Part shown: positions 1 to 7,962 of the stretch, piece after piece
Position numbering within the stretch: position 1 is the stretch's first letter
Layout of the letters: the number at the start of each line of letters is the position of its first letter
NCBI GenBank assembly: GCA_964581165.1
Contig: CAZOMM010000038.1
Coordinates: forward strand, 1-18,785
From: CAZPAN01 sp964581165
GTDB lineage: Bacteria > Actinomycetota > Coriobacteriia > Coriobacteriales > CADBOM01
DNA length: 18,785 nucleotides
Direction of reading: 5' to 3'
Position numbers and translations under genes: made by a program
The notes under the pieces: model-generated
Databases searched by the model: none
Told to the model about the DNA's origin: nothing
What the model saw: only the letters and a program-made list of their open reading frames with translations

Positions 1-418
1 ATTCAACAACGACAGGCATTCAAAGAGGGTGCACAGAATGCCGGCATCATTTCCCTTTGTTCGCCGGTTTCCGAGGCATATTGCCTGCTTGACCTGAAGA
101 ACAAAGCTCCTGCATTCAACACAACTATACTTTACAAAAGTTTTTGCAAGCTCAGTTCACACATGTTTTTGCAACTGCAAATCTACTCAATATCTGGTCT
201 GCAAAAGCAGTTTGCTTAAATAGCAAAAAACTGCCAGACTGCCATGCTGCTAGGCTGCCAAGTTGCGCCAAGCCGTAGATATAGAACTTAGATTTAAGCT
301 TAGATACAAAAACTACTAGACAAAACTACTAGGCCTTAGGTGTAGTAACTGATATAGCAACTACATCAATGGACAAATTCGCTAACAAATGTTTTGACAG
401 TTAGAACACGAGGTATAG
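1..418. other. Gene-free region upstream of argS
   Basis: No convincing gene is seen. One plus-strand frame is open from base 1 to the TAA at 217-219 with no start in the window; its translation resembles nothing I recognise, and its first 45 bases match a non-coding repeat at 12531-12575, so I do not call it coding. The stretch can fold: CTTTGTTC (55-62) pairs with GAACAAAG (99-106) around a small AGGCA/TGCCT hairpin (74-86), and CCGGC (41-45) can pair with GCCGG (63-67). A short tandem duplication (AAAACTACTAG at 309-319 and 322-332) lies closer to argS. The bases CTGCC recur four times around 230-256. No T-box consensus (AGGGTGGNACC) was found, and no promoter could be assigned with confidence. 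Confidence 0.6.
3..45 (+). repeat. Dispersed intergenic repeat, copy 1
   Basis: This stretch matches 12531-12575 in the same orientation. Both begin with CAACAACGACAGG and end with GGGTGC.CAGAATGCCGGC (one variable base), joined by a 10-11 base variable stretch. Both copies lie upstream of a plus-strand gene (argS here, degV there) and are followed by sequence able to form hairpins. The function is unknown; it could be a genome-wide small repeat or part of a structured RNA. Confidence 0.6.
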
Positions 419-2077
419 ATGCGGGAAAAAATCAGGACTGTTATAAACCAAGCAATTAAAGCGGCAATAGATGCAAAAGAATTATCTATCGAGGAAATTC
501 CCGATCCTTCTGTTGAGCGCCCAAGAGAGAAACAGCATGGCGACTGGGCAACATCGATTGCAATGAAATTAGCCAAGCAAGCCAAGATGAATCCTCGTGC
601 TATCGCTGATGCAATCGCCTCTCATATTCCCGTCGGAGATTTTATAGAGTCTGTAGAAATTGCCGGCCCCGGCTTTATCAACATGCGCCTTAGCAACAAG
701 GCTCTCCAAGATGTTGCTCGCGATGCAAGAAATCTTGGAAAAGATTTTGGCAAGGTCGATATGGGAAAAGGGCGTAGCTGCCTAATAGAGTTTGTGAGCG
801 CAAACCCAACAGGTCCCATGCATGTTGGCCACGGTAGATGGGCGGCTCTTGGCAATGCTCTTTCTAATGTAATGGAGCACGCAGGCTGGAAAGTCGAGCG
901 CGAGTTTTATATCAACGATGCTGGTTCGCAGATGGAAAACTTTGCCCATTCTATCGATGTCCGCTACTTGCAACTTTGCGGAGTAGATGCCGAGCTTCCC
1001 GAAAATGCATATGGTGGCGCTTATGTAACAACAATCGCTCAAATGATTCTGGATTCCGATGGGAATAGGTGGGTCAATGTAAGCGATGAAGAGCGCAGTC
1101 TTCACTTTAGGGAACTTGCTTATCAGATGATGCTTGAGCACATGAAAAGTGTTCTTGCTAGTGTGGGAGTGTCGTTTGATAACTGGTTCTCGGAAAGAAG
1201 TCTCTATCTTGCCGATGAGAACGGCAAGACTCCCATAGAGTCTACGATCGATCGTCTAAGAGAGCTTGGTTACATTTTTGAGAAAGATGGTGCTGTGTGG
1301 TTTAGGTCCACAGAGTTTGGAGACGATAAAGATCGAGTCCTTGTAAAAAATGATGGCAGCTACACCTACTTCACTCCCGACATTGCCTATCACTCGAACA
1401 AATTTGCAAGGGGATTTGACATAGCAATAGACATTCTTGGAGCCGATCATCACGGCTATGTGGCTAGAATGCAAGCCGCTATGCAGGCCTTGGGAAATGG
1501 AGGCAAGCTAAAGGTTTTGCTGGGGCAGCTAGTTAATCTTTTTAGGGCTGGCGAACCTGTAAGAATGTCAAAACGCACCGGAGAGATGGTGAGTTTTGAA
1601 GAGCTGATCGAAGAGGTTGGCGCAGATGCAACCAAGTACCTGATGCTTTGCAAGTCTACCGATCAAGCCATCGACTTTGATATCGAAGTTGCAAAAAAGC
1701 AAGATTCCTCTAATCCTGTCTATTACGTGCAGTATGCACATGCCAGAATCTGCTCAATTCTTCGCCGTGCTAACAAGCCAGTTGATGATGATGCGAATCT
1801 TTCTCTATTGAATGATCCCTCGGAGCTTGAGCTATGTCGCAAGATATCCGAGATGGGAGAGATTGTAGAATCTGCGGCTCGTGATTATGCGCCGTACCGG
1901 CTTACCCACTATATTGAATCGTTGGCTGCAACGTTTCATCAGTTTTACACCAATTGCCAGGTCCTCACAGATAATGAGGATCTTACTGCTGCAAGAATGT
2001 ATCTGTGTGATGCAACTAGAAGTGTCCTTAAGTGCGCTTTAGGCTTATTAGGCGTAAGCGCACCCGAAAGAATGTAG
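419..2077 (+). CDS. argS: Arginyl-tRNA synthetase
   Basis: Class I aminoacyl-tRNA synthetase that charges tRNA-Arg with arginine using ATP, in the cytoplasm; 552 residues, usual for the family. The N-terminal tRNA-recognition domain (about 1-110) is followed by the catalytic core with the HIGH-type motif HVGH (135-138) in the context FVSANPTGPMHVGH. The KMSKS-equivalent loop reads MSKRTG (383-388). The C-terminal anticodon-binding helical domain starts near YVQYAHARICSILRRA. The ATG at 419 is chosen because GAGG (410-413) lies five bases upstream. lysA follows 77 bases downstream, so the two may share a transcript. The last two codons ATG-TAG are repeated directly after the stop (2078-2083). 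Identification is secure from the motifs and length. Confidence 0.97.
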   Translation: MREKIRTVINQAIKAAIDAKELSIEEIPDPSVERPREKQHGDWATSIAMKLAKQAKMNPRAIADAIASHIPVGDFIESVEIAGPGFINMRLSNKALQDVARDARNLGKDFGKVDMGKGRSCLIEFVSANPTGPMHVGHGRWAALGNALSNVMEHAGWKVEREFYINDAGSQMENFAHSIDVRYLQLCGVDAELPENAYGGAYVTTIAQMILDSDGNRWVNVSDEERSLHFRELAYQMMLEHMKSVLASVGVSFDNWFSERSLYLADENGKTPIESTIDRLRELGYIFEKDGAVWFRSTEFGDDKDRVLVKNDGSYTYFTPDIAYHSNKFARGFDIAIDILGADHHGYVARMQAAMQALGNGGKLKVLLGQLVNLFRAGEPVRMSKRTGEMVSFEELIEEVGADATKYLMLCKSTDQAIDFDIEVAKKQDSSNPVYYVQYAHARICSILRRANKPVDDDANLSLLNDPSELELCRKISEMGEIVESAARDYAPYRLTHYIESLAATFHQFYTNCQVLTDNEDLTAARMYLCDATRSVLKCALGLLGVSAPERM

Positions 2078-2154
2078 ATGTAGCTTTATCGACTTTATTG
2101 CAAGATTTAAGTCACTAAAGCTAAGGTTCGTCAAAAAAGATTAAGGGGCTAAGG

Positions 2155-3531
2155 ATGAGCGAAGAGATTAGCAAGGCACCAGAGTGCGGAGATGGAATTA
2201 CAACAACAGATTTAGGGCCGGTACTTCCACTTACAGCAAGGCTTGAAGATTCAGATACTAACGAAAAACATCTATGGGTTGGTGGCGTTGATGTCTCCAA
2301 GCTTCTTGAAATAACTACCTCGCCGCTCTTTGTGATGGACGAAGAGCATATGCGCCTTAGGCTACGCGAGTACAAAGAAGGCCTTGAGGAGCAGTTTGGC
2401 GGCGGAAGAGTTAGTTATGCTGGTAAAGCTTTTATCTGCAAGGCAATGTGTCGTGTGGTCGAAGAAGAAGGCTGTCATCTTTTGGTGTGCAGCGGTGGAG
2501 AACTGGCAATTGCACTTGCTGCGGGATTTCCTCCAGAGCGCATTGTTATGCATGGCAATAACAAGTCTGATGAAGAGATTCGAGAGGCCTTGGCAGCTGG
2601 CGTTGCTCGCATCGTGATCGATTCTAGTGCCGAAGCCAAAAAGATCGATCTTATGGCCGATCTTTATGACCGCAAGCCCGAGGTCATGATAAGGCTGCGT
2701 CCCGGAGTCCATGCCGACACGCATACATATATCCAAACAGGTGAGGAAGACTCAAAGTTTGGCGTTAGCATTGCCAGCGGAGAGGCCGAAGAGGCAATCA
2801 AACTCATACTTGATTCTGACAACTTGCAGCTCAAGGGCTTTATGTCACACATTGGATCGCAGATCTTTAATCTTGAGCCTTATGACAAGGAGATCGATGT
2901 CTTGATCGATTTTGCCTGCAAGATAAGAGATGAGTTTGGTTATACGGCCGAGGAGATGGATCTTGGTGGTGGCGTTGGCATAGCTTATTCCAAGGACGAT
3001 GATCCAACTTCGATCCCTGAGTTTTGCGAACGTATTGGTAAGCATATGAAGGCTAAGTGCCAAGAAGCTGGTTTTCCGCTTCCTCTAGTGGCCGTTGAGC
3101 CTGGTCGCTCCATTGTGGCCAATGCTGGGCTTACCTGCTATAGAGTTGGAAGCATTAAAGAGGTGCCCGGGATAAGAACCTATGCAGTTGTTGATGGTGG
3201 TATGAGCGACAATATTCGTCCGGCACTCTATGGTGCCCGTTATGAAGCAGTTGTTGCAAACAAGGCTTGTTGCCCACGCACAGATGTTGTCACAATTGTT
3301 GGTAAGCACTGCGAGTCTGGTGATGTGCTTATCACAAACGCTTCTATTCAGCCTGTCGAAGAGGGCGATGTGATTGCAGTGTTTGGAACTGGAGCTTACT
3401 GCTTTAGCATGTCGTCTAATTACAACTCAATTACACGTCCGGGAGTTGCCTTTGTAAGAGACGGAAAGTTTAGGATTGTTGTAAGACCTCAGACTTACGA
3501 AGATCTTATGGCCTGCGATACCGACGACTAA
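2155..3531 (+). CDS. lysA: Diaminopimelate decarboxylase
   Basis: PLP-dependent, alanine-racemase-fold enzyme that decarboxylates meso-diaminopimelate to L-lysine, the last step of bacterial lysine synthesis. Of its 458 residues, Lys91 in SYAGKAF is the expected Schiff-base lysine. HIGSQI (232-237), the glycine loop GGGVG (271-275), EPGRSI (315-320) and the catalytic-cysteine motif CESGD (386-390) are all in place. The start has a Shine-Dalgarno-like AAGGGG (2143-2148) upstream of ATG 2155. The family usually begins close to the LPLTA/GGVDV segment (25-48 here), so about 20 extra N-terminal residues are present; they look disordered and acidic, and I cannot assign them a role. hom follows after 81 bases. 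Just after the stop, GTACAAGA is repeated with a 10-base period (3542-3559). DapL and DapF, which make its substrate, are encoded 4-5 kb downstream. Confidence 0.96.
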   Translation: MSEEISKAPECGDGITTTDLGPVLPLTARLEDSDTNEKHLWVGGVDVSKLLEITTSPLFVMDEEHMRLRLREYKEGLEEQFGGGRVSYAGKAFICKAMCRVVEEEGCHLLVCSGGELAIALAAGFPPERIVMHGNNKSDEEIREALAAGVARIVIDSSAEAKKIDLMADLYDRKPEVMIRLRPGVHADTHTYIQTGEEDSKFGVSIASGEAEEAIKLILDSDNLQLKGFMSHIGSQIFNLEPYDKEIDVLIDFACKIRDEFGYTAEEMDLGGGVGIAYSKDDDPTSIPEFCERIGKHMKAKCQEAGFPLPLVAVEPGRSIVANAGLTCYRVGSIKEVPGIRTYAVVDGGMSDNIRPALYGARYEAVVANKACCPRTDVVTIVGKHCESGDVLITNASIQPVEEGDVIAVFGTGAYCFSMSSNYNSITRPGVAFVRDGKFRIVVRPQTYEDLMACDTDD

Positions 3532-3612
3532 GAAACAGAAGGTACAAGAAAGTACAAGACAAAAATATAGCGCTCGAGTTAATAAGGCCTATTAGGACAG
3601 GGAGACTGCCCA

Positions 3613-4893
3613 ATGAAAAGTATCAACATCGGACTCGTGGGACTAGGAACTGTAGGCAAAGGAGTAGTCGAGATATTCCGCCGTCATCGCGAGGACTTTG
3701 CTAAGCATTATGGTGTTGAGATGAATATCGTGCTTATTGCCTCGCGCAGCCGTCAAAAGGCTGTAAATCTTGGTGTTGAGGATATCTTTACAACAGATCT
3801 TAATGCTGTGATCGAGGCAGATAATATCGATATCGTTATAGAGCTAATAGGCGGCACAGGCGTTGCTAAAGATGTAATTCTGCGATCACTCAAAGCAGGA
3901 AAGCATGTTGTTACAGCAAACAAGGCTGTGATGGCCTCGGCAGGCGAAGAGGTTTTTGCTGCTGCCGAAGAAGGTGGTGTTTCGATTCTTTTTGGTGCCT
4001 CAGTTGGAGGAGGAATCCCTATCATTGGCCCCTTGAAGCACTCCCTTACTGCTAATCAGATAAGCTCCATTATGGGTATTGTCAATGGCACAACCAATTA
4101 CATGCTCACTAGGATGGGTGAGGATGGAATGGATTACAGCGACGCATTGCGAGAGGCCCAGCGCAAAGGCTTTGCAGAGGCCAATCCAACTGCTGATGTT
4201 GATGGCTTTGATGCAGCAGCCAAGATTGCCATTCTTGCTTCTATTGCATTTAATTGCAGAATCTCGATGGACGATGTTCATACCGAAGGAATCACAAAGA
4301 TCAGTCCCTTAGATCTGCAGTTTGCCAACGAAATGGGCTATTCAATCAAGCTCTTGGCAATTGCGAATCTGAGGGACGAAAGTGTAGAAGTTCGCGTACA
4401 CCCTGCCATGCTTCCTCACGATCATCAGCTTGCAAATGTGAACGGAGTTTACAACGCCATCTATGTTGTTGGCGACTTTGTTGGTGCAACTATGTTCTTT
4501 GGCGAGGGAGCTGGGGAAGGTCCTGCAGCATCTGCGGTGGTGGCTGATGTAATAGAGACTGCTCGTGCTATTGCAGATGGTGTTTCGGTATTTCATGGTT
4601 GCTCTTGCACTGAGGAACGTCCGATTCTTCCCATGGAGAGCATTTCTGCTGAATACTATATTCGGATCCCAGTTCTTGACAGGCCAGGTGTCTTTGCTGA
4701 AATTGCAAGGATTTTTGCTGCTAGGGAGATCTCGATTAAATCGGCTGTTCAGCGTGGGGGAGATGGTCGCACCACCGATCTGGTTATCATCACTCATAGA
4801 GCCGATGAGGGTCCGATACAATCTGCCGTCTTGGGCTTAATGGATACCGAAGTAATAGTTAGCGAGCCTCAGTTAATCCGCTTGGTTCGTTAG
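3613..4893 (+). CDS. hom: Homoserine dehydrogenase with ACT domain
   Basis: Reduces aspartate semialdehyde to homoserine with NAD(P)H, committing carbon to threonine and methionine rather than to diaminopimelate and lysine. The 426-residue protein has the Rossmann dinucleotide loop GLGTVGKG (10-17), TANKA with Lys104, the NGTTNYML motif (158-165), and the catalytic signature from GFAEANPT to DVDGFDAAAK (186-204), including Lys204. A C-terminal ACT domain (about 348-424, starting YYIRIPVLDRPGVFAEIA) suggests feedback control by an amino acid, threonine in well-studied relatives. A GGAG ribosome-binding site lies at 3601-3604, eight bases before the ATG. It is probably the last gene of an argS-lysA-hom unit, because two hairpins, the second a good terminator, follow the stop. 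No thrB, thrC or aspartokinase gene is visible here. Confidence 0.96.
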   Translation: MKSINIGLVGLGTVGKGVVEIFRRHREDFAKHYGVEMNIVLIASRSRQKAVNLGVEDIFTTDLNAVIEADNIDIVIELIGGTGVAKDVILRSLKAGKHVVTANKAVMASAGEEVFAAAEEGGVSILFGASVGGGIPIIGPLKHSLTANQISSIMGIVNGTTNYMLTRMGEDGMDYSDALREAQRKGFAEANPTADVDGFDAAAKIAILASIAFNCRISMDDVHTEGITKISPLDLQFANEMGYSIKLLAIANLRDESVEVRVHPAMLPHDHQLANVNGVYNAIYVVGDFVGATMFFGEGAGEGPAASAVVADVIETARAIADGVSVFHGCSCTEERPILPMESISAEYYIRIPVLDRPGVFAEIARIFAAREISIKSAVQRGGDGRTTDLVIITHRADEGPIQSAVLGLMDTEVIVSEPQLIRLVR

Positions 4894-4898
4894 ATTTT

Positions 4899-4939
4899 GC
4901 CAGAGCCTTGCGTTTATTGTTGAACGCTCCTGCTCTGGC
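4899..4939 (+). other. Hairpin just after hom
   Basis: GCCAGAGC (4899-4906) pairs perfectly with GCTCTGGC (4932-4939), and inside it GCGTT (4910-4914) pairs with AACGC (4923-4927). It starts five bases after the hom stop. No run of T follows (only CTTTCGCCC), so it is more likely a 3'-end protecting or weak terminator structure than a full intrinsic terminator. Confidence 0.5.
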
Positions 4940-4983
4940 TTTCGCCCATTAGAAAACGTGGCGTGCTCGGCACATCACTCATT

Positions 4984-5026
4984 AAAAAAGCACCCAGAAA
5001 CATTTCTGTCTGGGTGCTTTCGTTTT
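4984..5026. terminator. Bidirectional intrinsic terminator between hom and hppA
   Basis: GCACCCAGA (4990-4998) pairs with TCTGGGTGC (5009-5017), extended by AAA/TTT to a 12-bp stem with a 10-base loop. On the plus strand the stem is followed by TTTCGTTTT, serving hom. Read on the minus strand the stem is followed by six T (complement of 4984-4989), a good tract for ending the hppA transcript. Its place between convergent genes supports a shared terminator. Confidence 0.88.
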
Positions 5027-5028
5027 CC

Positions 5029-5091
5029 CGGGTTTCTACTTCCGGGGTTTCTACTTTCGGATTTCTACGGGTTTCTCCGGCGTTCTCCGGC
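5029..5091. repeat. Degenerate tandem repeat, CGGGTTTCTAC-like units
   Basis: About five and a half units begin at 5029, 5043, 5058, 5068, 5078 and 5088. The first two are 14 and 15 bases long (CGGGTTTCTACTTC, then CGGGGTTTCTACTTT); the next three are exactly 10 bases (CGGATTTCTA, CGGGTTTCTC, CGGCGTTCTC). The array lies between the bidirectional terminator and a second hairpin, so it falls within the 3' untranslated part of the hppA transcript. No function can be assigned from sequence. Confidence 0.7.
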
Positions 5092-5093
5092 TT

Positions 5094-5133
5094 TTTGTCA
5101 GGCCATACCTACATTCCAGTAAGGCCTGACAAA
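5094..5133. other. Inverted repeat downstream of hppA
   Basis: TTTGTCAGGCC (5094-5104) pairs perfectly with GGCCTGACAAA (5123-5133), an 11-bp stem around an 18-base loop. It lies 27 bases beyond the hppA stop. On the minus strand it is followed by A-rich rather than T-rich sequence, so it is not a canonical terminator; the T-tract needed for that is supplied by the hairpin at 4984-5026. It may stabilise the mRNA end. Confidence 0.55.
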
Positions 5134-5160
5134 GCTATTTAATCAACGCGCAATGACAAA

Positions 5161-7287
5161 CTAGACAAGGAGTGCCAGCAGTGGTACGAGCAAAAGTGCC
5201 ATGATGTTGAAGACCTTAATCATGGAGTTAAGTGCAGGGCCTGCGGTGTCCTTATAAGGATCTCCAACGGTATCGCCTGTAACTGCTGCTTGGTGTGCAA
5301 AGGAGTTCTTTCCACCGTAATTGCCCTCTTCAATGAGCTTTTTAGCATTGTCCCAAGCGCCACCACCGTTGGTCATCGAAATTGCAAGGAATAGACCTGT
5401 AACGATGGTTCCTACCAAGGCTCCACCCAAAACAGTAGTCGTAAATACAAATGCTCCATCGTAGCCAACGGCCTTAAGGATAAACCCAATGACGATAATG
5501 ATAATTGGAGTGATGATCGGAACCATAGCAGGAAGAACCATCTCACGAAGGGCCGCCCGGGTAACTAGGTCGACGCACTTGGCATAGTCTGGCTTACCCT
5601 TGCCCTCCATAATTCCAGGAATCTCTCTGAATTGACGACGAACCTCTTCGACAACTCCACCAGCAGCCTTTCCTACGCTAGTCATTGCACGAGCAGCAAA
5701 CAGGTAGGGGAGAAGGCCACCAATGAAAAGTCCAATCAGAACAAATGGGCTGGACAAATCAAATGTAAGTGCAGCTCCGGTTTCCTCAGATACAGAGTTG
5801 GTGAAGTCAGAGAACAAAACCACAGCTGCAAGTGCTGCAGAAGCGATTGCATAACCCTTGGTAACTGCCTTGGTGGTGTTACCAACAGCATCCAGAGCGT
5901 CTGTATTCTCGCGAACCTCTTCGGGAAGACCGCTCATCTCGGCAATACCACCAGCGTTGTCTGTAACAGGTCCAAAGGAGTCGATTGCCACAACGATGCC
6001 TGCCATCGAAAGCATCGACAAGGCTGCAACAGCTATTCCAAAAATTCCACCAAGGAAATAACTTGCAATTGTTGCAACTACGATCACAAGAATTGGGAAA
6101 CCAGTGGACTCCATACCTACAGCCAAGCCCTGGATGATATTGGTTGCATGGCCGGTCTCACTTGCCTTAGAGATCGAATCAACTGGTTTTTTAGTTGAAG
6201 AAGTGTAGTGATCGGTGATGTAAACCATTGCAGCAGTTAGGACAACACCAATGATTGCGCAGATCCAAATCCTAAGATAGGTGACATCGATTGGAGCAAT
6301 TGAGGTATTTGTTACCGCAACACCATCGAGCATAAACATGCAGATGGGCAAGAAAGCAATGATTGCGATAATTGCTGCAATCCAGAGACCTTTGTAAAGG
6401 GCTCCCATGATGGTTCCGTTTTGCGACATCTTCACAAAGAGAGTTCCAATAATCGAAGCAACAATAGAAGCTGCACCAATTACCACAGGAAAGCCAAGTG
6501 AAACTGCAAGATTAGCATCGCCAAAGGCCAGTGTGCCAATCAGCATTGCTGCAACGGTGGTAACAACATAGGTCTCAAAGAGGTCGGCTGCCATTCCAGC
6601 ACAGTCACCCACGTTGTCGCCTACGTTGTCTGCAATAACAGCGGGGTTGCGAGGATCATCCTCGGGGATTCCAGCCTCGACCTTACCAACAAGGTCGGCT
6701 CCGACATCTGCAGCCTTGGTAAAAATTCCACCACCAAGACGAGCAAATACCGAAATAAGGGAACCACCAAAGCCAAGGCCCACTAAGGCAGAGTCATCGG
6801 CTATTCCCATAAAAACTAGGATCGACATAATGGAGACCGAAAGGATTCCCAGTCCTATAACAAACATTCCAGTAACGGTACCCGACTGAAACGCAGTCCT
6901 GAGAGCCTTGCCAAGTCCGCTTTGTGCTGCCTCGGCTGTGCGAACATTGGCCGTAACAGAGATTCGCATTCCAATAAAGCCGGCTGCAGCAGAAGCGAAA
7001 CCTCCAATTAAAAAGCCCACTGCAGTCCAGATTCCAAATCCAGAAACTCCAAAGAATCCCGGAATTAGCAGCACCACAGCAATAACCACGGCCACAATCG
7101 CAACAGTGCGATATTGGCGGCTCAGGTATGCCATTGCACCCTCTTGGATTGCAGAGGCTATATCCTGCATCGTTTTGTTACCTGCAGGCAAGTTCTTGAT
7201 CCTGCCGATAAGTATCACGGCATAGAGCGCAGCGATGATACCCGCAATTAAACCCAAAATCAGCGGAATCATCTCAGATGTTTCCAT
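5161..7287 (-). CDS. hppA: K+-independent H+-translocating membrane pyrophosphatase
   Basis: Integral membrane pump that hydrolyses pyrophosphate and moves protons across the membrane. At 708 residues it has the many hydrophobic helices typical of the family. The substrate-binding acidic motifs are intact: DNVGDNVGDCAGMAAD (220-235), FGPVTDNAGGIAEM (438-451) and, near the C terminus, GDTVGDPYKDTAGPALN. The segment GNTTKAVTKG carries Lys473 and Thr476, the pair that marks the K+-independent, H+-pumping subfamily; K+-dependent enzymes have Ala and usually Gly or Ala there. The start is supported by GAGGAGGGA (7296-7304 on the minus strand) upstream of the ATG at 7287. It is convergent with hom and divergent from dapF, so it is probably transcribed alone. 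It would salvage PPi energy from tRNA charging and nucleotide synthesis. Confidence 0.96.
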   Translation of the reverse strand: METSEMIPLILGLIAGIIAALYAVILIGRIKNLPAGNKTMQDIASAIQEGAMAYLSRQYRTVAIVAVVIAVVLLIPGFFGVSGFGIWTAVGFLIGGFASAAAGFIGMRISVTANVRTAEAAQSGLGKALRTAFQSGTVTGMFVIGLGILSVSIMSILVFMGIADDSALVGLGFGGSLISVFARLGGGIFTKAADVGADLVGKVEAGIPEDDPRNPAVIADNVGDNVGDCAGMAADLFETYVVTTVAAMLIGTLAFGDANLAVSLGFPVVIGAASIVASIIGTLFVKMSQNGTIMGALYKGLWIAAIIAIIAFLPICMFMLDGVAVTNTSIAPIDVTYLRIWICAIIGVVLTAAMVYITDHYTSSTKKPVDSISKASETGHATNIIQGLAVGMESTGFPILVIVVATIASYFLGGIFGIAVAALSMLSMAGIVVAIDSFGPVTDNAGGIAEMSGLPEEVRENTDALDAVGNTTKAVTKGYAIASAALAAVVLFSDFTNSVSEETGAALTFDLSSPFVLIGLFIGGLLPYLFAARAMTSVGKAAGGVVEEVRRQFREIPGIMEGKGKPDYAKCVDLVTRAALREMVLPAMVPIITPIIIIVIGFILKAVGYDGAFVFTTTVLGGALVGTIVTGLFLAISMTNGGGAWDNAKKLIEEGNYGGKNSFAHQAAVTGDTVGDPYKDTAGPALNSMIKVFNIMALLLVPLLALLV

Positions 7288-7962
7288 TCTATAAATCCCT
7301 CCTCGTCTTAACGTTTAATCCCACCAACACAGCTTTAAAACCTAAGGAAGCAAGCCTTTAATACTGCCTTTTTGTCTTTTACTGCCAACTGCCAATTGCT
7401 ACCTTTTACAGCTTTCAATATGTGTCGGGAAGGGCAACAACCTTGTCGGAAACCGGTCGCCATCGCGCATTTTTTGTAAACCGATCTAATTCCAACCCTA
7501 CGAAGATATAACAGAATTAATCTGAATGCTTTTGCAATTGCAGGCACGGCACTATAGGGCGGTCAAGGGTCTTGTCTTGTAGTTTCGACTTGCTTTTCAT
7601 TGCTTCGTTTACAGGGCAGATCGATAACGGCGCGGGCAGATCTACTACTTGCAGGGTGGCTGGCCCTATTGCTGGAGACTAGGTCTGTTGCCTGCAGGGC
7701 AGTTAGCTTTATCGATTGCGGTCACACCTGTCGTTTACGGGACAGCCAGCTAGGGCCAGTGACAAGATGTATTTAACAGTGTAGAAAGAATAGGACAGTA
7801 AAATCCTCGTGGATATCAAGCACAGATATCAAAAGACATTTTTGAAAGATACTTAGACCGATAGTGTCGACAGGTAAAGATAGTGTTGACAGATAAGGGT
7901 AGGGTCGACAGGTAAAGGTAGTGTCGACAGCTGTTTGTGCGGTGGCTTGTATGGAGGACAGT
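7288..7962. other. Long repeat-rich spacer between hppA and dapF
   Basis: About 675 bases with no gene that I can support; the only sizeable open frames lack a ribosome-binding site and family resemblance. It must hold the divergent promoters of hppA and dapF. Short repeats are common: GGGCAGATC at 7614-7622 and 7634-7642 (20 bases apart); TCGTTTACAGGGCAG (7605-7619) against TCGTTTACGGGACAG (7731-7745); CTGGCCCTA and TAGGGCCAG as a 9-bp inverted pair near 7660 and 7752-7760; and the 19-bp array at 7862-7930. CGACAGGT, part of that array's unit, occurs inverted at 7726-7733. A weak hppA promoter candidate on the minus strand is TTGCAA and TGTTAT separated by 18 bases, near 7510-7540. No tRNA or riboswitch was recognised. 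Confidence 0.6.
7862..7930 (+). repeat. 19-bp tandem repeat array before dapF
   Basis: Three full units start at 7862, 7881 and 7900, with a partial fourth at 7919-7930. The first reads TAGTGTCGACAGGTAAAGA; later units differ at a few positions (GTTGACAGATAAGGG in the second). All keep TAG-G-T-GACAG. The array ends about 32 bases before the dapF ATG. The second copy contains TTGACA (7886-7891), so the array could be a promoter or operator region, but no matching -10 is clear. Confidence 0.8.

Noticed and set aside
1..219. Open plus-strand frame running in from the left edge, possible 3' end of a gene
   Set aside because: No recognisable family, and its first part matches a repeat that is non-coding and of different length at 12531-12575; 72 codons can be open by chance.
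220..418. T-box or other riboswitch before argS
   Set aside because: No T-box consensus, no specifier-loop arrangement and no leader terminator could be found.
5029..5091. CRISPR-like array
   Set aside because: Units are 10-15 bases, degenerate and directly abutting without spacers.
7335..7547. Minus-strand 70-codon frame upstream of hppA
   Set aside because: GTG start without a ribosome-binding site, no family resemblance, and it would fill the hppA promoter region.
7921..7962. Upstream GTG start for dapF
   Set aside because: Adds 14 unconserved residues encoded by the repeat array; ATG 7963 has GGAGGA before it and matches the family start.
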